A stretch of 64,000 bases of DNA, taken from Lysinibacillus xylanilyticus. Its GTDB lineage: Bacteria; Bacillota; Bacilli; Bacillales_A; Planococcaceae. Positions within the stretch are counted from its first letter, which is position 1; every line of letters starts with the position of its first letter. The notes beneath the pieces are model-generated. The model was not told the origin of the DNA, searched no databases, and was given only the letters and a program-made list of their open reading frames with translations. This document shows, piece by piece, positions 37,656 through 46,692 of the stretch. The position numbers and the translations under genes are program-made. The stretch covers positions 248,001 through 312,000 of the forward strand of contig NZ_MDDN01000001.1 of assembly GCF_001708185.1 (NCBI RefSeq), in the 5' to 3' direction.

Positions 37656-38327
37656 TATTTTTTTATGCATATGCAAATGTTGCACAAGGTGATAATGAGC
37701 AAGTTTGACTTTTCTAAGCCCAAACCACCACAAAAATAGCATAAACGGTATCATTAAATATACCCAATACCCTTTGAATGATAAAATTGTATTATAAAGA
37801 ATGTGTAATACTACCGGTGCACAAAGCGCCATAGCAATCATTTCTGTCGTCTTTGCATGCTTCGAGAATTTGGCACGTCCATAATAATAACCCATTACAA
37901 CGCCAAATAATGCATGACTTGATACGGGTAATAATGCTCGCATAAATGCCGTATCTAATCCGAACGAAAATAAGTAGAGAACATTTTCAATCGTGGCAAA
38001 ACCAAGAGATACACTTGCACCATAGAGTATGCCATCATACGGATCATCAAATTCGACATGATTGTAGATTGCGATTAAAAGAACAAACCATTTAAAAAAT
38101 TCTTCAACGACACTAGAAAAAACTACATCTTGTAGATAAAGAGATCGAAAAATCCCTTCCTCTGTTAAAACATATTGTAAAAACAAGATTGGGAACGTTA
38201 AAAATGCGCCATACAAAAACGTTTGAAGTAAGGTTCTTCTTGGCTCCGTTGCCATCTGATTGCGCAAATAGAAGTAACTAAAAAGCGCTAGACCGGGAGC
38301 AATGGCAGCTGATAATAAAATGATCAT
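37653..38327 (-). CDS. prsW: Intramembrane protease PrsW
   Basis: Site-1 protease that cleaves the anti-sigma factor RsiW to release sigma-W under envelope stress. 224 residues with about seven transmembrane helices. Catalytic glutamates in SVVEEFFKWF (EExxxK motif), then LGFATIENVLYLF and SSHALFGVVMGYYYG. The ATG at 38327 follows AAAGGAG. A sigma-W-like promoter controlling the flotillin genes is found at 55720-55746 in this same window. Confidence 0.93.
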   Translation of the reverse strand: MIILLSAAIAPGLALFSYFYLRNQMATEPRRTLLQTFLYGAFLTFPILFLQYVLTEEGIFRSLYLQDVVFSSVVEEFFKWFVLLIAIYNHVEFDDPYDGILYGASVSLGFATIENVLYLFSFGLDTAFMRALLPVSSHALFGVVMGYYYGRAKFSKHAKTTEMIAMALCAPVVLHILYNTILSFKGYWVYLMIPFMLFLWWFGLRKVKLAHYHLVQHLHMHKKI

Positions 38328-38593
38328 GTTGCCGGCTCCTTTCAAAAATCAATTTCGCCTTGACATAATTATGATCAAATTTTAAATTATGTTAGCACAA
38401 TTCAAAATCTGTGACATCGTCTTGAGGCTTTAGACCAACATAAAGTTGGATAATTTGGCGTTTTCCTAGGATGAAATTCCTTAGCCCAAGTTCTCAGTCA
38501 ATTAGTGGAGACCACTAAAAAAATACATTCACATATTTTAGGTGGAAAACTTCTGTAGTATTAAGCTTTCGTTTTCAACAAAAAATAGCTATT

Positions 38594-38621
38594 GAATAAA
38601 CATAAACTGCTATTATTATAC
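38594..38621 (+). promoter_or_regulatory. Probable ansA promoter
   Basis: TTGAAT followed after about 16 bp by TATTAT, some 45 bp upstream of the ansA start, in the 318-bp prsW-ansA gap. Nothing else is recognisable in that gap. Confidence 0.45.
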
Positions 38622-38664
38622 CATGTAATGACATAAAACTTTTTAAAAGGAGACATTATTTTTT

Positions 38665-39633
38665 ATGAAAAAAACAATTTTATTAATTCATACCGGTGGA
38701 ACAATATCTATGGCGATGACGGATGAAGGTGCCGTTATACCAAACAAGGAAAACCCTTTAATGAAGGAAAGCAACAAACTCGACACGCTTGCCACAATTA
38801 TTGAAATGGAGGCTTTTAACCTCCCATCGCCACATATTACGCCAAAAGAAATGCTTAAGTTACGTAACCTCATTATCGAAAAAGTTTCAGAGGAGCAAAT
38901 TGATGGCATTGTCATCACCCATGGTACCGATACATTAGAAGAAACAGCCTATTTTTTAGAATTAACAACTGATTTATCAATTCCTATTGTACTAACTGGT
39001 GCAATGCGCTCCTCCAATGAACTAGGTGCAGATGGAATTTACAATTTAGTGGAAGCTGTACGAGTAGCTGTTGATCAGGAAGCACGTGAAAAAGGTGTGC
39101 TAGTTGTGATGAATGACGAAGTTCATCTTGCCGTAAATACAACCAAAACAAGCACCAGCTCTGTAAATACATTCCAATCACCACAGTATGGACCAATTGG
39201 ACTTATTACAAAAACACGTATTTTATTCCATCATGCACCGATTCGTCGTCAATATGTAGATATTCATGCATTATCAAAACGCGTAGCCATGTTAAAAGTT
39301 TATGCTGGCATGGAGGTTGATCTACTTGAAGTAGTGCTCGCATGCAAATATGATGGTGTCGTTTTAGAAGGACTCGGACAAGGCAATGTTCCTCCATCAG
39401 TTGTTAAAGGCATCGAAAGCTTAATAGAAAGAGGAATTCCTGTTGTATTAGTCTCTCGTTGCTTTAATGGTATTACCGAGGGCGTATATGGCTACGTAGG
39501 TGGTGGTAAAATGCTCGAAGATTTAGGAGCCATATTTGCAACTGGTATTAATGGTCAAAAAGCGCGATTAAAATTATTAATTGGGCTTAACAAAACAGGA
39601 ACTCCTCTTGATTTAAAGGAATTTTTCATGTAA
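38665..39633 (+). CDS. ansA: L-asparaginase, type I-like
   Basis: Hydrolyses asparagine to aspartate and ammonia. 322 residues, cytoplasmic (no signal peptide). Both catalytic threonine motifs are present: IHTGGTISM at 8-16 and ITHGTDTLEETAYFLE near 90 (Thr-Asp pair), with the downstream Lys in the TGAMRSSNELGADG region. Alone on the plus strand, with AAAAGGAG as ribosome site. In B. subtilis the position near prsW/sleB also carries an asparaginase. Confidence 0.94.
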   Translation: MKKTILLIHTGGTISMAMTDEGAVIPNKENPLMKESNKLDTLATIIEMEAFNLPSPHITPKEMLKLRNLIIEKVSEEQIDGIVITHGTDTLEETAYFLELTTDLSIPIVLTGAMRSSNELGADGIYNLVEAVRVAVDQEAREKGVLVVMNDEVHLAVNTTKTSTSSVNTFQSPQYGPIGLITKTRILFHHAPIRRQYVDIHALSKRVAMLKVYAGMEVDLLEVVLACKYDGVVLEGLGQGNVPPSVVKGIESLIERGIPVVLVSRCFNGITEGVYGYVGGGKMLEDLGAIFATGINGQKARLKLLIGLNKTGTPLDLKEFFM

Positions 39634-39661
39634 AGCTAATGTATTCAATCTTCACTTTAAC

Positions 39662-41203
39662 TTATGCATCTTCAACTTGCTTATAATAACTTAAGATATT
39701 ATGTAAACGTTCGATTGCTAACTCAAAATCTGGCTGGATAACAGCAAGCTGTATAAAATTTCTTCGTCGTAAATATTGGCTATCTGCATGAACATATAAC
39801 CCATTTAACTTTAAATCGCTCTGTAGATTTGCCAAAGCTTTAGGAAGTTGTAAAGTAATTAACATAGGATATTGTCTAGTTGAAACTTGATAGTGCATAA
39901 ATGGTAGCTGCAGCAATGTATTAAAGCGTTGCTGTAGCTGTCCATATCTTTCTGGATATGCTTGTAATGCTGTTTCAACATTTGCTACAAGTACTGCTGG
40001 TAACGTAAACGGAATCGCACCTTGCTGGTAATTAGCTAAATCTAGATAAGCTGGTAATGTTGTTGAAGATTTAACAATGTTTTGCGAAAACACGAAAGCC
40101 AAGCCACTAAGCGCACCAATAGCTTTTCCACTTACCGCAGTTGCTAAGTAACAATCTTCTAAAGTAAATGGCATTGCTCCGAACGAACTAATGCAATCAA
40201 CGCAAAGCTTTGTATCATAACGTTTAGTCAGCTGTAAAATCCCCTTTAAGTCATTGCAAGTACCAGTCGACGTTTCTCCATGTACTACCAGAAGCCATTG
40301 ATAAGATCCCTTTTGTAAATAAGACTCCAAAATATTTATAGCAAACGTACTGCCCCAATCTTCTTCAACCACATCAAAATCCAATGACCATCTCTCAGCT
40401 TGCCTCCGAAGACGTTCTCCAAATTCACCATTTATTAAAATAAGTCCATGTCCTAATTGTTGAGCCTTCAATTGCCCTAGCATCACCTCATTAGCCAATG
40501 TCCCAGTTCCTACAATTGTAGCTACATGTTCTGCTCCTGATAATTGAAGCAACTTATTTCTCATCTGCTCAAATAGTGATTGAAAGCCCAACGAACGATG
40601 AGAAAGCTCAGAATAATTGAATGGTTCGTTTTGTTTCACTGGTCCTGGATAAAATGTATGGCACTCCTTCGCAAGTCTTTGCTGCAAAGACGTTTCAAAT
40701 TGCTGTCTTGTTAATACCATGGGTAAAAATAAAGCATCCTCTGTCCCTGTTGCAGGTGCAAATTGGGTAAAACCCATTTGCTTATAAAGTTTCTCTTCAC
40801 GGGTAGTCCCTGAGATTACGGCTGCCGAATAACCTTTTTCGTATGCAAAAGCAGTTAATGCCTGTGTCAATTTCAGTAGTACTCTTCCTGTTCGATATGC
40901 CTTTTTCACAGCTAGCAATCGAATTTCACATAGCTTAGTACTAATCTCCTTTGATAAATACTGCTCAACCTTTCCTATCTTTTCATCAATTGAAAACGGT
41001 CTCTGATCTCTAAAGGCAAGCATCCCTATAAGTTCTAATTCTTTATAAACAACGATATACGTATTTTCATGATGAAATCGATCCATTTTTTTTCTAGCGG
41101 AATTAGGTTGATGCTGTGGAATTTCTTCGACAAAGGTTTCATAATTTAATCGTGCAATTTCCTCAAACTCCGCTTCCGTATGTGCAATTTTACACCAATA
41201 CAT
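39662..41203 (-). CDS. GNAT acyltransferase fused to a class V aminotransferase
   Basis: 513 residues in two parts. About 1-165 is a GNAT-like domain (IRLLAVKKAYRTGRVLLKLTQAL, then EEKLYKQMGF) resembling N-acyl amino acid synthase or autoinducer-synthase-type GNATs. About 180-513 is a fold-type I class V PLP aminotransferase (CHTFYPGPVKQNEPF, GTGTLANEVML, VHGETSTGT, PLP aspartate in LCVDCISSFGAMPF, and the PLP lysine in AVSGKAIGALSG). The start overlaps the plsY stop region, and its ribosome site GGAAG lies inside plsY, so they are translationally coupled. Substrates are unknown. An acyl-amino compound or aminated lipid precursor is a reasonable guess, not shown. Confidence 0.8.
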   Translation of the reverse strand: MYWCKIAHTEAEFEEIARLNYETFVEEIPQHQPNSARKKMDRFHHENTYIVVYKELELIGMLAFRDQRPFSIDEKIGKVEQYLSKEISTKLCEIRLLAVKKAYRTGRVLLKLTQALTAFAYEKGYSAAVISGTTREEKLYKQMGFTQFAPATGTEDALFLPMVLTRQQFETSLQQRLAKECHTFYPGPVKQNEPFNYSELSHRSLGFQSLFEQMRNKLLQLSGAEHVATIVGTGTLANEVMLGQLKAQQLGHGLILINGEFGERLRRQAERWSLDFDVVEEDWGSTFAINILESYLQKGSYQWLLVVHGETSTGTCNDLKGILQLTKRYDTKLCVDCISSFGAMPFTLEDCYLATAVSGKAIGALSGLAFVFSQNIVKSSTTLPAYLDLANYQQGAIPFTLPAVLVANVETALQAYPERYGQLQQRFNTLLQLPFMHYQVSTRQYPMLITLQLPKALANLQSDLKLNGLYVHADSQYLRRRNFIQLAVIQPDFELAIERLHNILSYYKQVEDA

Positions 41204-41207
41204 ATCA

Positions 41208-41768
41208 TCACTTCCTTCTCCCTAAAGCTTCGTTAATATTCGGCATATGCTTCATAATTATAAAGATTATTGTTCCTAGTATTGGTATGTATAACAGTAA
41301 TTGATCGGTATAAACAATTGCTCCACCATATAAAACAAAGCCACCTAACATACTAAGCGTTAAACTTCTCGTTACACTAAGCGTAATAGCTGTCCCTACA
41401 ACCATCATTAAAAATAAGTTTGGTGACAATGCCAGACCTACACCTATAAAAGTTGCTACCCCTTTTCCCCCTTTAAATTTCAGCCAAAATGGAAACAAAT
41501 GACCAAACATAACTAAACAAGCACCTAGAACTATTTCCCATTCTTCAAAATGCCATAAATGTCCTACACCAACAACAAGCACACCCTTTAAAGAATCCCC
41601 TAAAAAGGTCCATATAAATGCAGCTTTCCCAATAATATTGCCAGCATTTCGAGCACCTAAGTTTCTACTCTTTTGTTCCTGTAAATTAACACCATACGCT
41701 TTTCCAACGAAATATGCCGTCATAAAGTTCCCTACGATATAACTAAATATCCAGTATAAACCAAGCAT
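41208..41768 (-). CDS. plsY: Glycerol-3-phosphate acyltransferase, PlsY family
   Basis: Membrane acyltransferase using acyl-phosphate to acylate glycerol-3-phosphate. 186 residues, five or so transmembrane helices. All three PlsY motifs: SRNLGARNAGN (about 34-44), FKGGKGVAT (about 99-107), and the C-terminal KHMPNINEALGRRK. It is the first gene of a two-gene operon with the GNAT-aminotransferase fusion. Whether it is the housekeeping copy or a paralogue devoted to a special lipid cannot be told from this window. Confidence 0.88.
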   Translation of the reverse strand: MLGLYWIFSYIVGNFMTAYFVGKAYGVNLQEQKSRNLGARNAGNIIGKAAFIWTFLGDSLKGVLVVGVGHLWHFEEWEIVLGACLVMFGHLFPFWLKFKGGKGVATFIGVGLALSPNLFLMMVVGTAITLSVTRSLTLSMLGGFVLYGGAIVYTDQLLLYIPILGTIIFIIMKHMPNINEALGRRK

Positions 41769-41847
41769 TCATTCACACCTTTTTAATTAACTTCGATGAA
41801 ATTTTGTCTCATTACCATTACATGGGTTAGATTTCCGATCCTACTGG

Positions 41848-42200
41848 GCACTTTTCTGTGGCGTCCGATGAGTTGCGTATGCTCTACTTTCCGTCGCTTG
41901 GGCTCTTTTATCCGTCACCCTGGACCTTCTTTCCGTCGCTTCGACTCTTTCATCCGTCACCTGGACCTTCTTTCCGTCGCTTCGACCTCTTTCCGTCGCT
42001 TGGGCTCTTTTATCCGTCGCCATGACCCTTCTTTCCGTCGCTCTGGCTCTTCTATCCGTCGCTACGACTCTTTCATCCGTCACCCTGGACCTTCTTTCCG
42101 TCGCTTCGACCTCTTTCCGTCGCTCTGGCTCTTCTTTCCATCGCTTCGACTCTTTCATCCGTCGCCATGACCTTCTTTCCGTCGCTTTCTCTCTTCTTCT
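41848..42200. repeat. Degenerate 21-bp tandem repeat tract
   Basis: About 15 consecutive units of about 21 bp, alternating TTTCCGTCGCTTxGxCTCTT and ATCCGTCxCCxTGACCTTCT. The minus strand is an open frame of 121 codons (41841-42206) encoding heptads of the type ATERRSR-VTDERVV-ATDRRAR, and the plus strand is open too. The only start is a TTG without ribosome site directly after the ypdA terminator, so translation is doubtful. It fills the 487-bp plsY-ypdA gap. Confidence 0.8.
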
Positions 42201-42217
42201 ATCCAACTTCTTAAAAA

Positions 42218-42249
42218 AAGCTGTATAAGCTTACATGCCTATACAGCTT
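42218..42249 (-). terminator. ypdA terminator
   Basis: AAGCTGTATA/TATACAGCTT stem, 12-nt loop, TTTTTTT on the minus strand, 7 bp after the ypdA stop. Confidence 0.9.
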
Positions 42250-42255
42250 CTATTG

Positions 42256-43221
42256 CTATTTTGCTCTTTTGGCAATTGTCTTTGCAATACAATCACCATG
42301 GAAACGGCCATTTTCAATAAAAATTTCATTGGCATTATTTCCAGCTGCAATAACTCCAGCAATGAATAATCCTTCCACATTTGTTTCCATAGTTTCTGCA
42401 TTAAAGAAAGGACGACCCGTTTCATAATCAATTGAGACACCCATTGCTCGAATAAATGAATGATCAGGGTGATAGCCTGTCATCGCAAAAACAAAATCAT
42501 TTTTTACAGTTTTTTTGCTACCATCAATTTCTACTACAACCTCATGCTCACGGATTTCCAGTATATTTGTATTGAAATGCATTTGGACTTCTCCATTTCG
42601 TACTACTCCTTCAAATTCTGGTAAAACCCATGGCTTGATGCTAGGTGAATACTCACTACCACGATAGACAACAGTGACGCGAGCCCCAGCCTTATTCAAC
42701 TCAAGCGCCGCATCCACTGCCGAATTTTTTCCACCTATTACAAGAACATCAGTATCAAAAAATTCATGTCCCTCTTTAAAGTAATGGAAGACTTTCGGCA
42801 ATTTCTCACCTGGAATGTTTAAATAATTTGGATGGTCATAGTAGCCTGTGGCGATCACAACATAAGGTGTTGCATAAACCTCTTTGTTTGTCGTTACTGT
42901 AAACTCCGCTCCATTTTTCACAACGCTATTTACTTTCTCGAAGCGGTTTACTTGAATATCCTTCAAACGCACAACTTCTCGATAATAAACTAGTGCTTGA
43001 TTCCGCTTAGGTTTACGTCCTTCAATGATAAAAGGCACATCACCAATAGCTAAACGTTCACTCGTACTAAAAAAAGTTTGATGCGTAGGATAATTGTAAA
43101 TCGCATTTACGATATTTCCTTTTTCAATGACAATTGGCTTTAATCCAATATTTTGCAAGGCTATTGCCGCCGCTAAACCACAGGGACCTCCTCCAACAAT
43201 AATTGCATCTACTTGCTGCAT
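42256..43221 (-). CDS. ypdA: Bacillithiol disulfide reductase YpdA (Bdr)
   Basis: FAD/NADPH thioredoxin-reductase-like enzyme that keeps bacillithiol reduced. 321 residues. N-terminal FAD motif IIVGGGPCGLAAAIALQ (with the conserved Cys of the GGGPCG loop, and no CxxC pair), second dinucleotide motif VLVIGGKNSAVDAALEL, and the C-terminal GLFIAGVIAAGNNANEIFIENGR. This matches YpdA rather than TrxB. Implies a bacillithiol-using cell. Confidence 0.93.
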   Translation of the reverse strand: MQQVDAIIVGGGPCGLAAAIALQNIGLKPIVIEKGNIVNAIYNYPTHQTFFSTSERLAIGDVPFIIEGRKPKRNQALVYYREVVRLKDIQVNRFEKVNSVVKNGAEFTVTTNKEVYATPYVVIATGYYDHPNYLNIPGEKLPKVFHYFKEGHEFFDTDVLVIGGKNSAVDAALELNKAGARVTVVYRGSEYSPSIKPWVLPEFEGVVRNGEVQMHFNTNILEIREHEVVVEIDGSKKTVKNDFVFAMTGYHPDHSFIRAMGVSIDYETGRPFFNAETMETNVEGLFIAGVIAAGNNANEIFIENGRFHGDCIAKTIAKRAK

Positions 43222-43382
43222 TTCTTGACACTCCTATCAACTTTGTATCAGCGATTTGCTAATACTTTACTTTTAACTTCTTTCAGAAGAAGTCTCCCAT
43301 CTCTATAGACGGTGAGATGAATACAGGTTTAACGGAAATCGGAAAGGAGTTCTTTATGCATGCACAAAGCCGATTCCGGACG

Positions 43383-43404
43383 CAATTATGCCAAGGCATA
43401 ATTG
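43383..43404. repeat. Palindromic repeat, third copy
   Basis: CAATTATGCC-AA-GGCATAATTG, perfect 10-bp arms, in the ypdA-ypbG gap. The arms match the core of the palindrome at 24573-24600. Confidence 0.7.
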
Positions 43405-43472
43405 ATTAATCGGGCTTTTACCGAATAAATCCTTATCGTTCCATTATACGCCTTCTATCGAGTTTTGGTTGT

Positions 43473-44228
43473 TCATTTACCCGAAATTTCAATGTCAATA
43501 ATATGACATTGTGGCCTCGCACCAAGTCGGAAAGGTAACAATGTCGTACCATAACCGTTACTTACTAAAGTCATCACACCCTCACGCTCTCGATATGAGC
43601 CATTTGGATGCACACCGTATGGGCCAATTCTAATTTGACCTCCGTGTAAATGCCCACCAATCATTAAATCTGCTCTAAATTTTGCACGGACTCTTGCGAA
43701 AACGCCTGGGTTATGCGAAATAAAGACAACTAAGTCTTTCTCTCCCACCTTTGCAAATGCTTCATCAAAGCTATATTTCTTTGTAGACGTATCTTCAATT
43801 GCACTTAGCCAAAAGCGGTTTTTTTTAGGCAGTAATACTGCATCATTGGCTACGATCTGAACACCATGCTCCTGTAAAATACCTTGTAGCCGCTCCTCGC
43901 CTACTTCTCTGTCATTATTTCCCCATACAAAATAAGTCGGTCCTAAAGGAGTCAATAATTTTAAATTGTCATGAATACGCTCAATAGGGGTGCGTCCATC
44001 CGCAAAATCTCCACCAATAATAACCGCGTCAAATTGGCCATCTAACTGCTCAATCATCTGGTGGTTAATTTTTCGTAAGTGTGTATCCGAAATAAAAAAC
44101 AGTCTAATCTTTTCCCGCTCACCCTTTAATTGCAATTGATGATGTAAAACATTGTTCTCATGTGCCACCTTTAACATATAAAGCAGGAACGCGATGACTA
44201 CTAAAACGAATAGTCCAATATAAATCAT
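43473..44228 (-). CDS. ypbG: Membrane-anchored metallophosphoesterase (YpbG-like)
   Basis: 251 residues: one N-terminal transmembrane helix (about 2-19) and a calcineurin-like phosphoesterase domain. Metal ligands are in FISDTHLR, GGDFADG, WGNNDRE, FISHNPG and GGHLHGGQ, complete for the family. Substrate unknown. Lies next to the LysM protein ypbE-like gene, with a 159-bp gap, matching the ypbG-ypbE order of B. subtilis. Confidence 0.88.
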   Translation of the reverse strand: MIYIGLFVLVVIAFLLYMLKVAHENNVLHHQLQLKGEREKIRLFFISDTHLRKINHQMIEQLDGQFDAVIIGGDFADGRTPIERIHDNLKLLTPLGPTYFVWGNNDREVGEERLQGILQEHGVQIVANDAVLLPKKNRFWLSAIEDTSTKKYSFDEAFAKVGEKDLVVFISHNPGVFARVRAKFRADLMIGGHLHGGQIRIGPYGVHPNGSYREREGVMTLVSNGYGTTLLPFRLGARPQCHIIDIEISGK

Positions 44229-44387
44229 TCCCTAACATCTCCTTATGAAAGCAAAAAGACGATTCGTTATAATGAAGAATCGCCTTTCACTAAATCAGAC
44301 GTACGCCTCAACTTTATTTGTTGTTGACGTTTGTCCTTTATTTTATACTAGAAAAACATCATTGCCAAAGAATGACACCTGCTTTTC

Positions 44388-45164
44388 TTATGGTAGTTTA
44401 ATAACTTGCCCAACCATTACATCATTTGAAGACATACCGTTTGCTGCACGGATTTTCGCTAGGGTTGCTTCACTTCCATCACCGTAGTGATTCAATGCAA
44501 TACGATATAGATTTTCATTTGCCTTTACAGTATGGGTACTTGCTTTTGCAGTTTGTTTCTCTTGTTCTGCTTTACGTGCTTCCTCGGCTTTACGTGCTTG
44601 CTCAGCTTTTTTAGCTTCTTCGGCTTTTCTTGCCGCTTCAGCTTGTGCTATTCTAGCTTGCTCAGCTTTTCTAGCTTCCTCGGCTTTTCTAGCTTCTTCG
44701 GCCTTCCTAGCTTCTTCAGCCTTTTTAGCATCTTCAGCTGCCTTTTTTTCAGCTGCTAATTTCTCAGCATCTTTCTTAGACTGATCTTTAGCTTTGTCTT
44801 CTTTTTCAGCTTTGTCTTTGTTTGCTTTATCGTCTTCTTTGTTTTTGTCAGCTACTTCAGCTTTATTTCCAGACTTATCAATTTCTACAATTGTATCCGT
44901 AGAATTTTTTTCAGCCTCTTCAATTGTTTCACCCGGTTCATAGAATTTTAAAAAATAGATTAATATTGATAATGGAATTAAGATAAAGATGACAAAAAGA
45001 ATCGTCATTAATGGCGTTTTTCTTTTTGTTTTTTTCGGCTTTTTATTATTGCCCCCATTTTTATTCATTCTTGAAACTCTAGATAAATCTTGCTGCTCTG
45101 TTTGCTCTTCTACAAAAGATTGACGATGCTCTTCGATTTTATCGCGATAATCTTCTTTACTCAT
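44388..45164 (-). CDS. ypbE: Membrane protein with C-terminal LysM domain (YpbE-like)
   Basis: 258 residues from ATG 45164 (MSKEDYRDKIEEHRQSF) behind GGAGGAAAGG. Cytoplasmic basic N-terminus (GNNKKPKKTKRK), one transmembrane helix (about 52-70), a long Lys/Glu/Ala coiled linker (KKAEEARKAEEARKAEEA repeats, codons slightly variable), and a C-terminal LysM (HTVKANENLYRIALNHYGDG ... VGQVIKLP) that should bind peptidoglycan outside the cell. The repeat linker could vary in length between strains. Confidence 0.9.
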   Translation of the reverse strand: MSKEDYRDKIEEHRQSFVEEQTEQQDLSRVSRMNKNGGNNKKPKKTKRKTPLMTILFVIFILIPLSILIYFLKFYEPGETIEEAEKNSTDTIVEIDKSGNKAEVADKNKEDDKANKDKAEKEDKAKDQSKKDAEKLAAEKKAAEDAKKAEEARKAEEARKAEEARKAEQARIAQAEAARKAEEAKKAEQARKAEEARKAEQEKQTAKASTHTVKANENLYRIALNHYGDGSEATLAKIRAANGMSSNDVMVGQVIKLP

Positions 45165-45249
45165 TCGCCTTTCCTCCAACCTTACTACGCTTTCTATCAT
45201 TCTATTATGACGAATTTTGCGCAAAAAGTAAATGACCGTCAATTATAGT

Positions 45250-46692
45250 CTAAAAGCCCATTAAAAGTTGCTTTAACCGACTTTTCCATGGAATCATTTC
45301 TATTTTCTTCTCTTCCTTCAAGCGCGCTTTATTGATTTCATCATAATTGATTCCACAATTTTCACAACAGTTTTCCGGTTTTTTCAACAATGTTTGCCCA
45401 AAATACCCGACTAGCTGCTTGCGAATACAGTCTTTTGTCTGAGTAATTTTTTGCATTTCATTGACAGCACGGTATTTTTCCAGTGCCAAATGATTTAGTC
45501 GTACTTTAACTTGTTCCATCGTTTCTTGTTGTAACCAATAATCAAGCACACGAAAAGCGGTCTCACTCAGCTCTCCGTTTTTCAGCATTTGCGATGGTTG
45601 TGTTTGTTGATATAGTAGTTCCTGATACCGATCGACATGACCAGATGTTGGCAAATCGCCTGTTACAACAAATTTTGCAAGTTCTACGTCATCATCACAA
45701 TAAAGTAAAACTGCAAGCGCCGGGTGACCATCACGCCCCGCTCGACCAATCTCCTGCATATAATTTTCTACATTGGCAGGCATCGTTTCATGAATGACCT
45801 GACGAATATCCGACTTATTGATCCCCATCCCAAACGCATTTGTTGCCACAATCCAGTCGAGTTCCCCGTCAATAAATTGTTGCTGAATAAACTGGCGATC
45901 CTCAGCACCAAAGCCTGCATGATAAGCAGCCGCTCGTATGCCTGCCTGGATTAGTACCTCACTATATTGTTCAGCACGCTTTCGCGAGGACATATATAAA
46001 ATACCTGGTCCTGCTGTCTCTTTTATATGCTGTATAATCCAGTGTGCTTTATCTTCCCTATCCTCAAATACAACACGACCGAGATGAATATTAGATCGAT
46101 CCACATTATATAAAAACTCAAAAGGTGAATCTAACGACAATGTATCCCGTATATCATTGACTACTTTATTCGTCGCAGTCGCTGATAAAGCTAAAACAGG
46201 TGGACGATTTGCTTGTGAAAACCACTGTCCAATTCGTAAATAATCTGGTCGAAAATCAAAGCCCCACTGAGAAATACAGTGTGCCTCATCCACAACAATA
46301 AGACCTAACTGCATTTGTGAAAGCTTATCCTGAACTTGTTGCTGCAATAGCATTTCTGGTGACGTAAAAATAAAACGAAACTGCGCTAAAAAATGTAATA
46401 CATAACGTTTCTCACTTATGGTTAAAAATGAATTTAAAGCAACTACCCTCTTTTCACCAAAGCGTTTTAACTCCTCTACCTGATCCTGCATTAGCGAAAG
46501 CAGTGGAGAAACAATTAATACCGGCTTCTGCAAGATATACCCTGGCAACTGATAACAAAGTGATTTACCCATTCCTGTCGGTAATAGAGCAATAACATCT
46601 TTTCCTTCTAGGATTGCTTCAATAACCTCTTTTTGCCCTGGACGAAAAGCTGTATAACCAAATTGCTTTGCCAATATTTGTTCAAGTTCCAT
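45250..46692 (-). CDS. recS: RecQ-family ATP-dependent DNA helicase RecS
   Basis: 3'-5' SF2 helicase in repair and replication restart. 480 residues, shorter than RecQ because there is no HRDC domain. Motif I LLPTGMGKSLCYQLP, motif II VVDEAHCISQWGFDFRPDY, motif III ALSATA, motif VI QEIGRAGRDGHPA, then a zinc-binding region with CCENCG. Directly follows ypbB with no gap (TAAATG junction), as in the B. subtilis ypbB-recS pair. Confidence 0.94.
   Translation of the reverse strand: MELEQILAKQFGYTAFRPGQKEVIEAILEGKDVIALLPTGMGKSLCYQLPGYILQKPVLIVSPLLSLMQDQVEELKRFGEKRVVALNSFLTISEKRYVLHFLAQFRFIFTSPEMLLQQQVQDKLSQMQLGLIVVDEAHCISQWGFDFRPDYLRIGQWFSQANRPPVLALSATATNKVVNDIRDTLSLDSPFEFLYNVDRSNIHLGRVVFEDREDKAHWIIQHIKETAGPGILYMSSRKRAEQYSEVLIQAGIRAAAYHAGFGAEDRQFIQQQFIDGELDWIVATNAFGMGINKSDIRQVIHETMPANVENYMQEIGRAGRDGHPALAVLLYCDDDVELAKFVVTGDLPTSGHVDRYQELLYQQTQPSQMLKNGELSETAFRVLDYWLQQETMEQVKVRLNHLALEKYRAVNEMQKITQTKDCIRKQLVGYFGQTLLKKPENCCENCGINYDEINKARLKEEKKIEMIPWKSRLKQLLMGF

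Noticed and set aside
44530-44760. Plus-strand Phe/Ser/Cys-rich ORF
   Set aside because: Antisense shadow of the Lys/Glu/Ala linker of the LysM protein.
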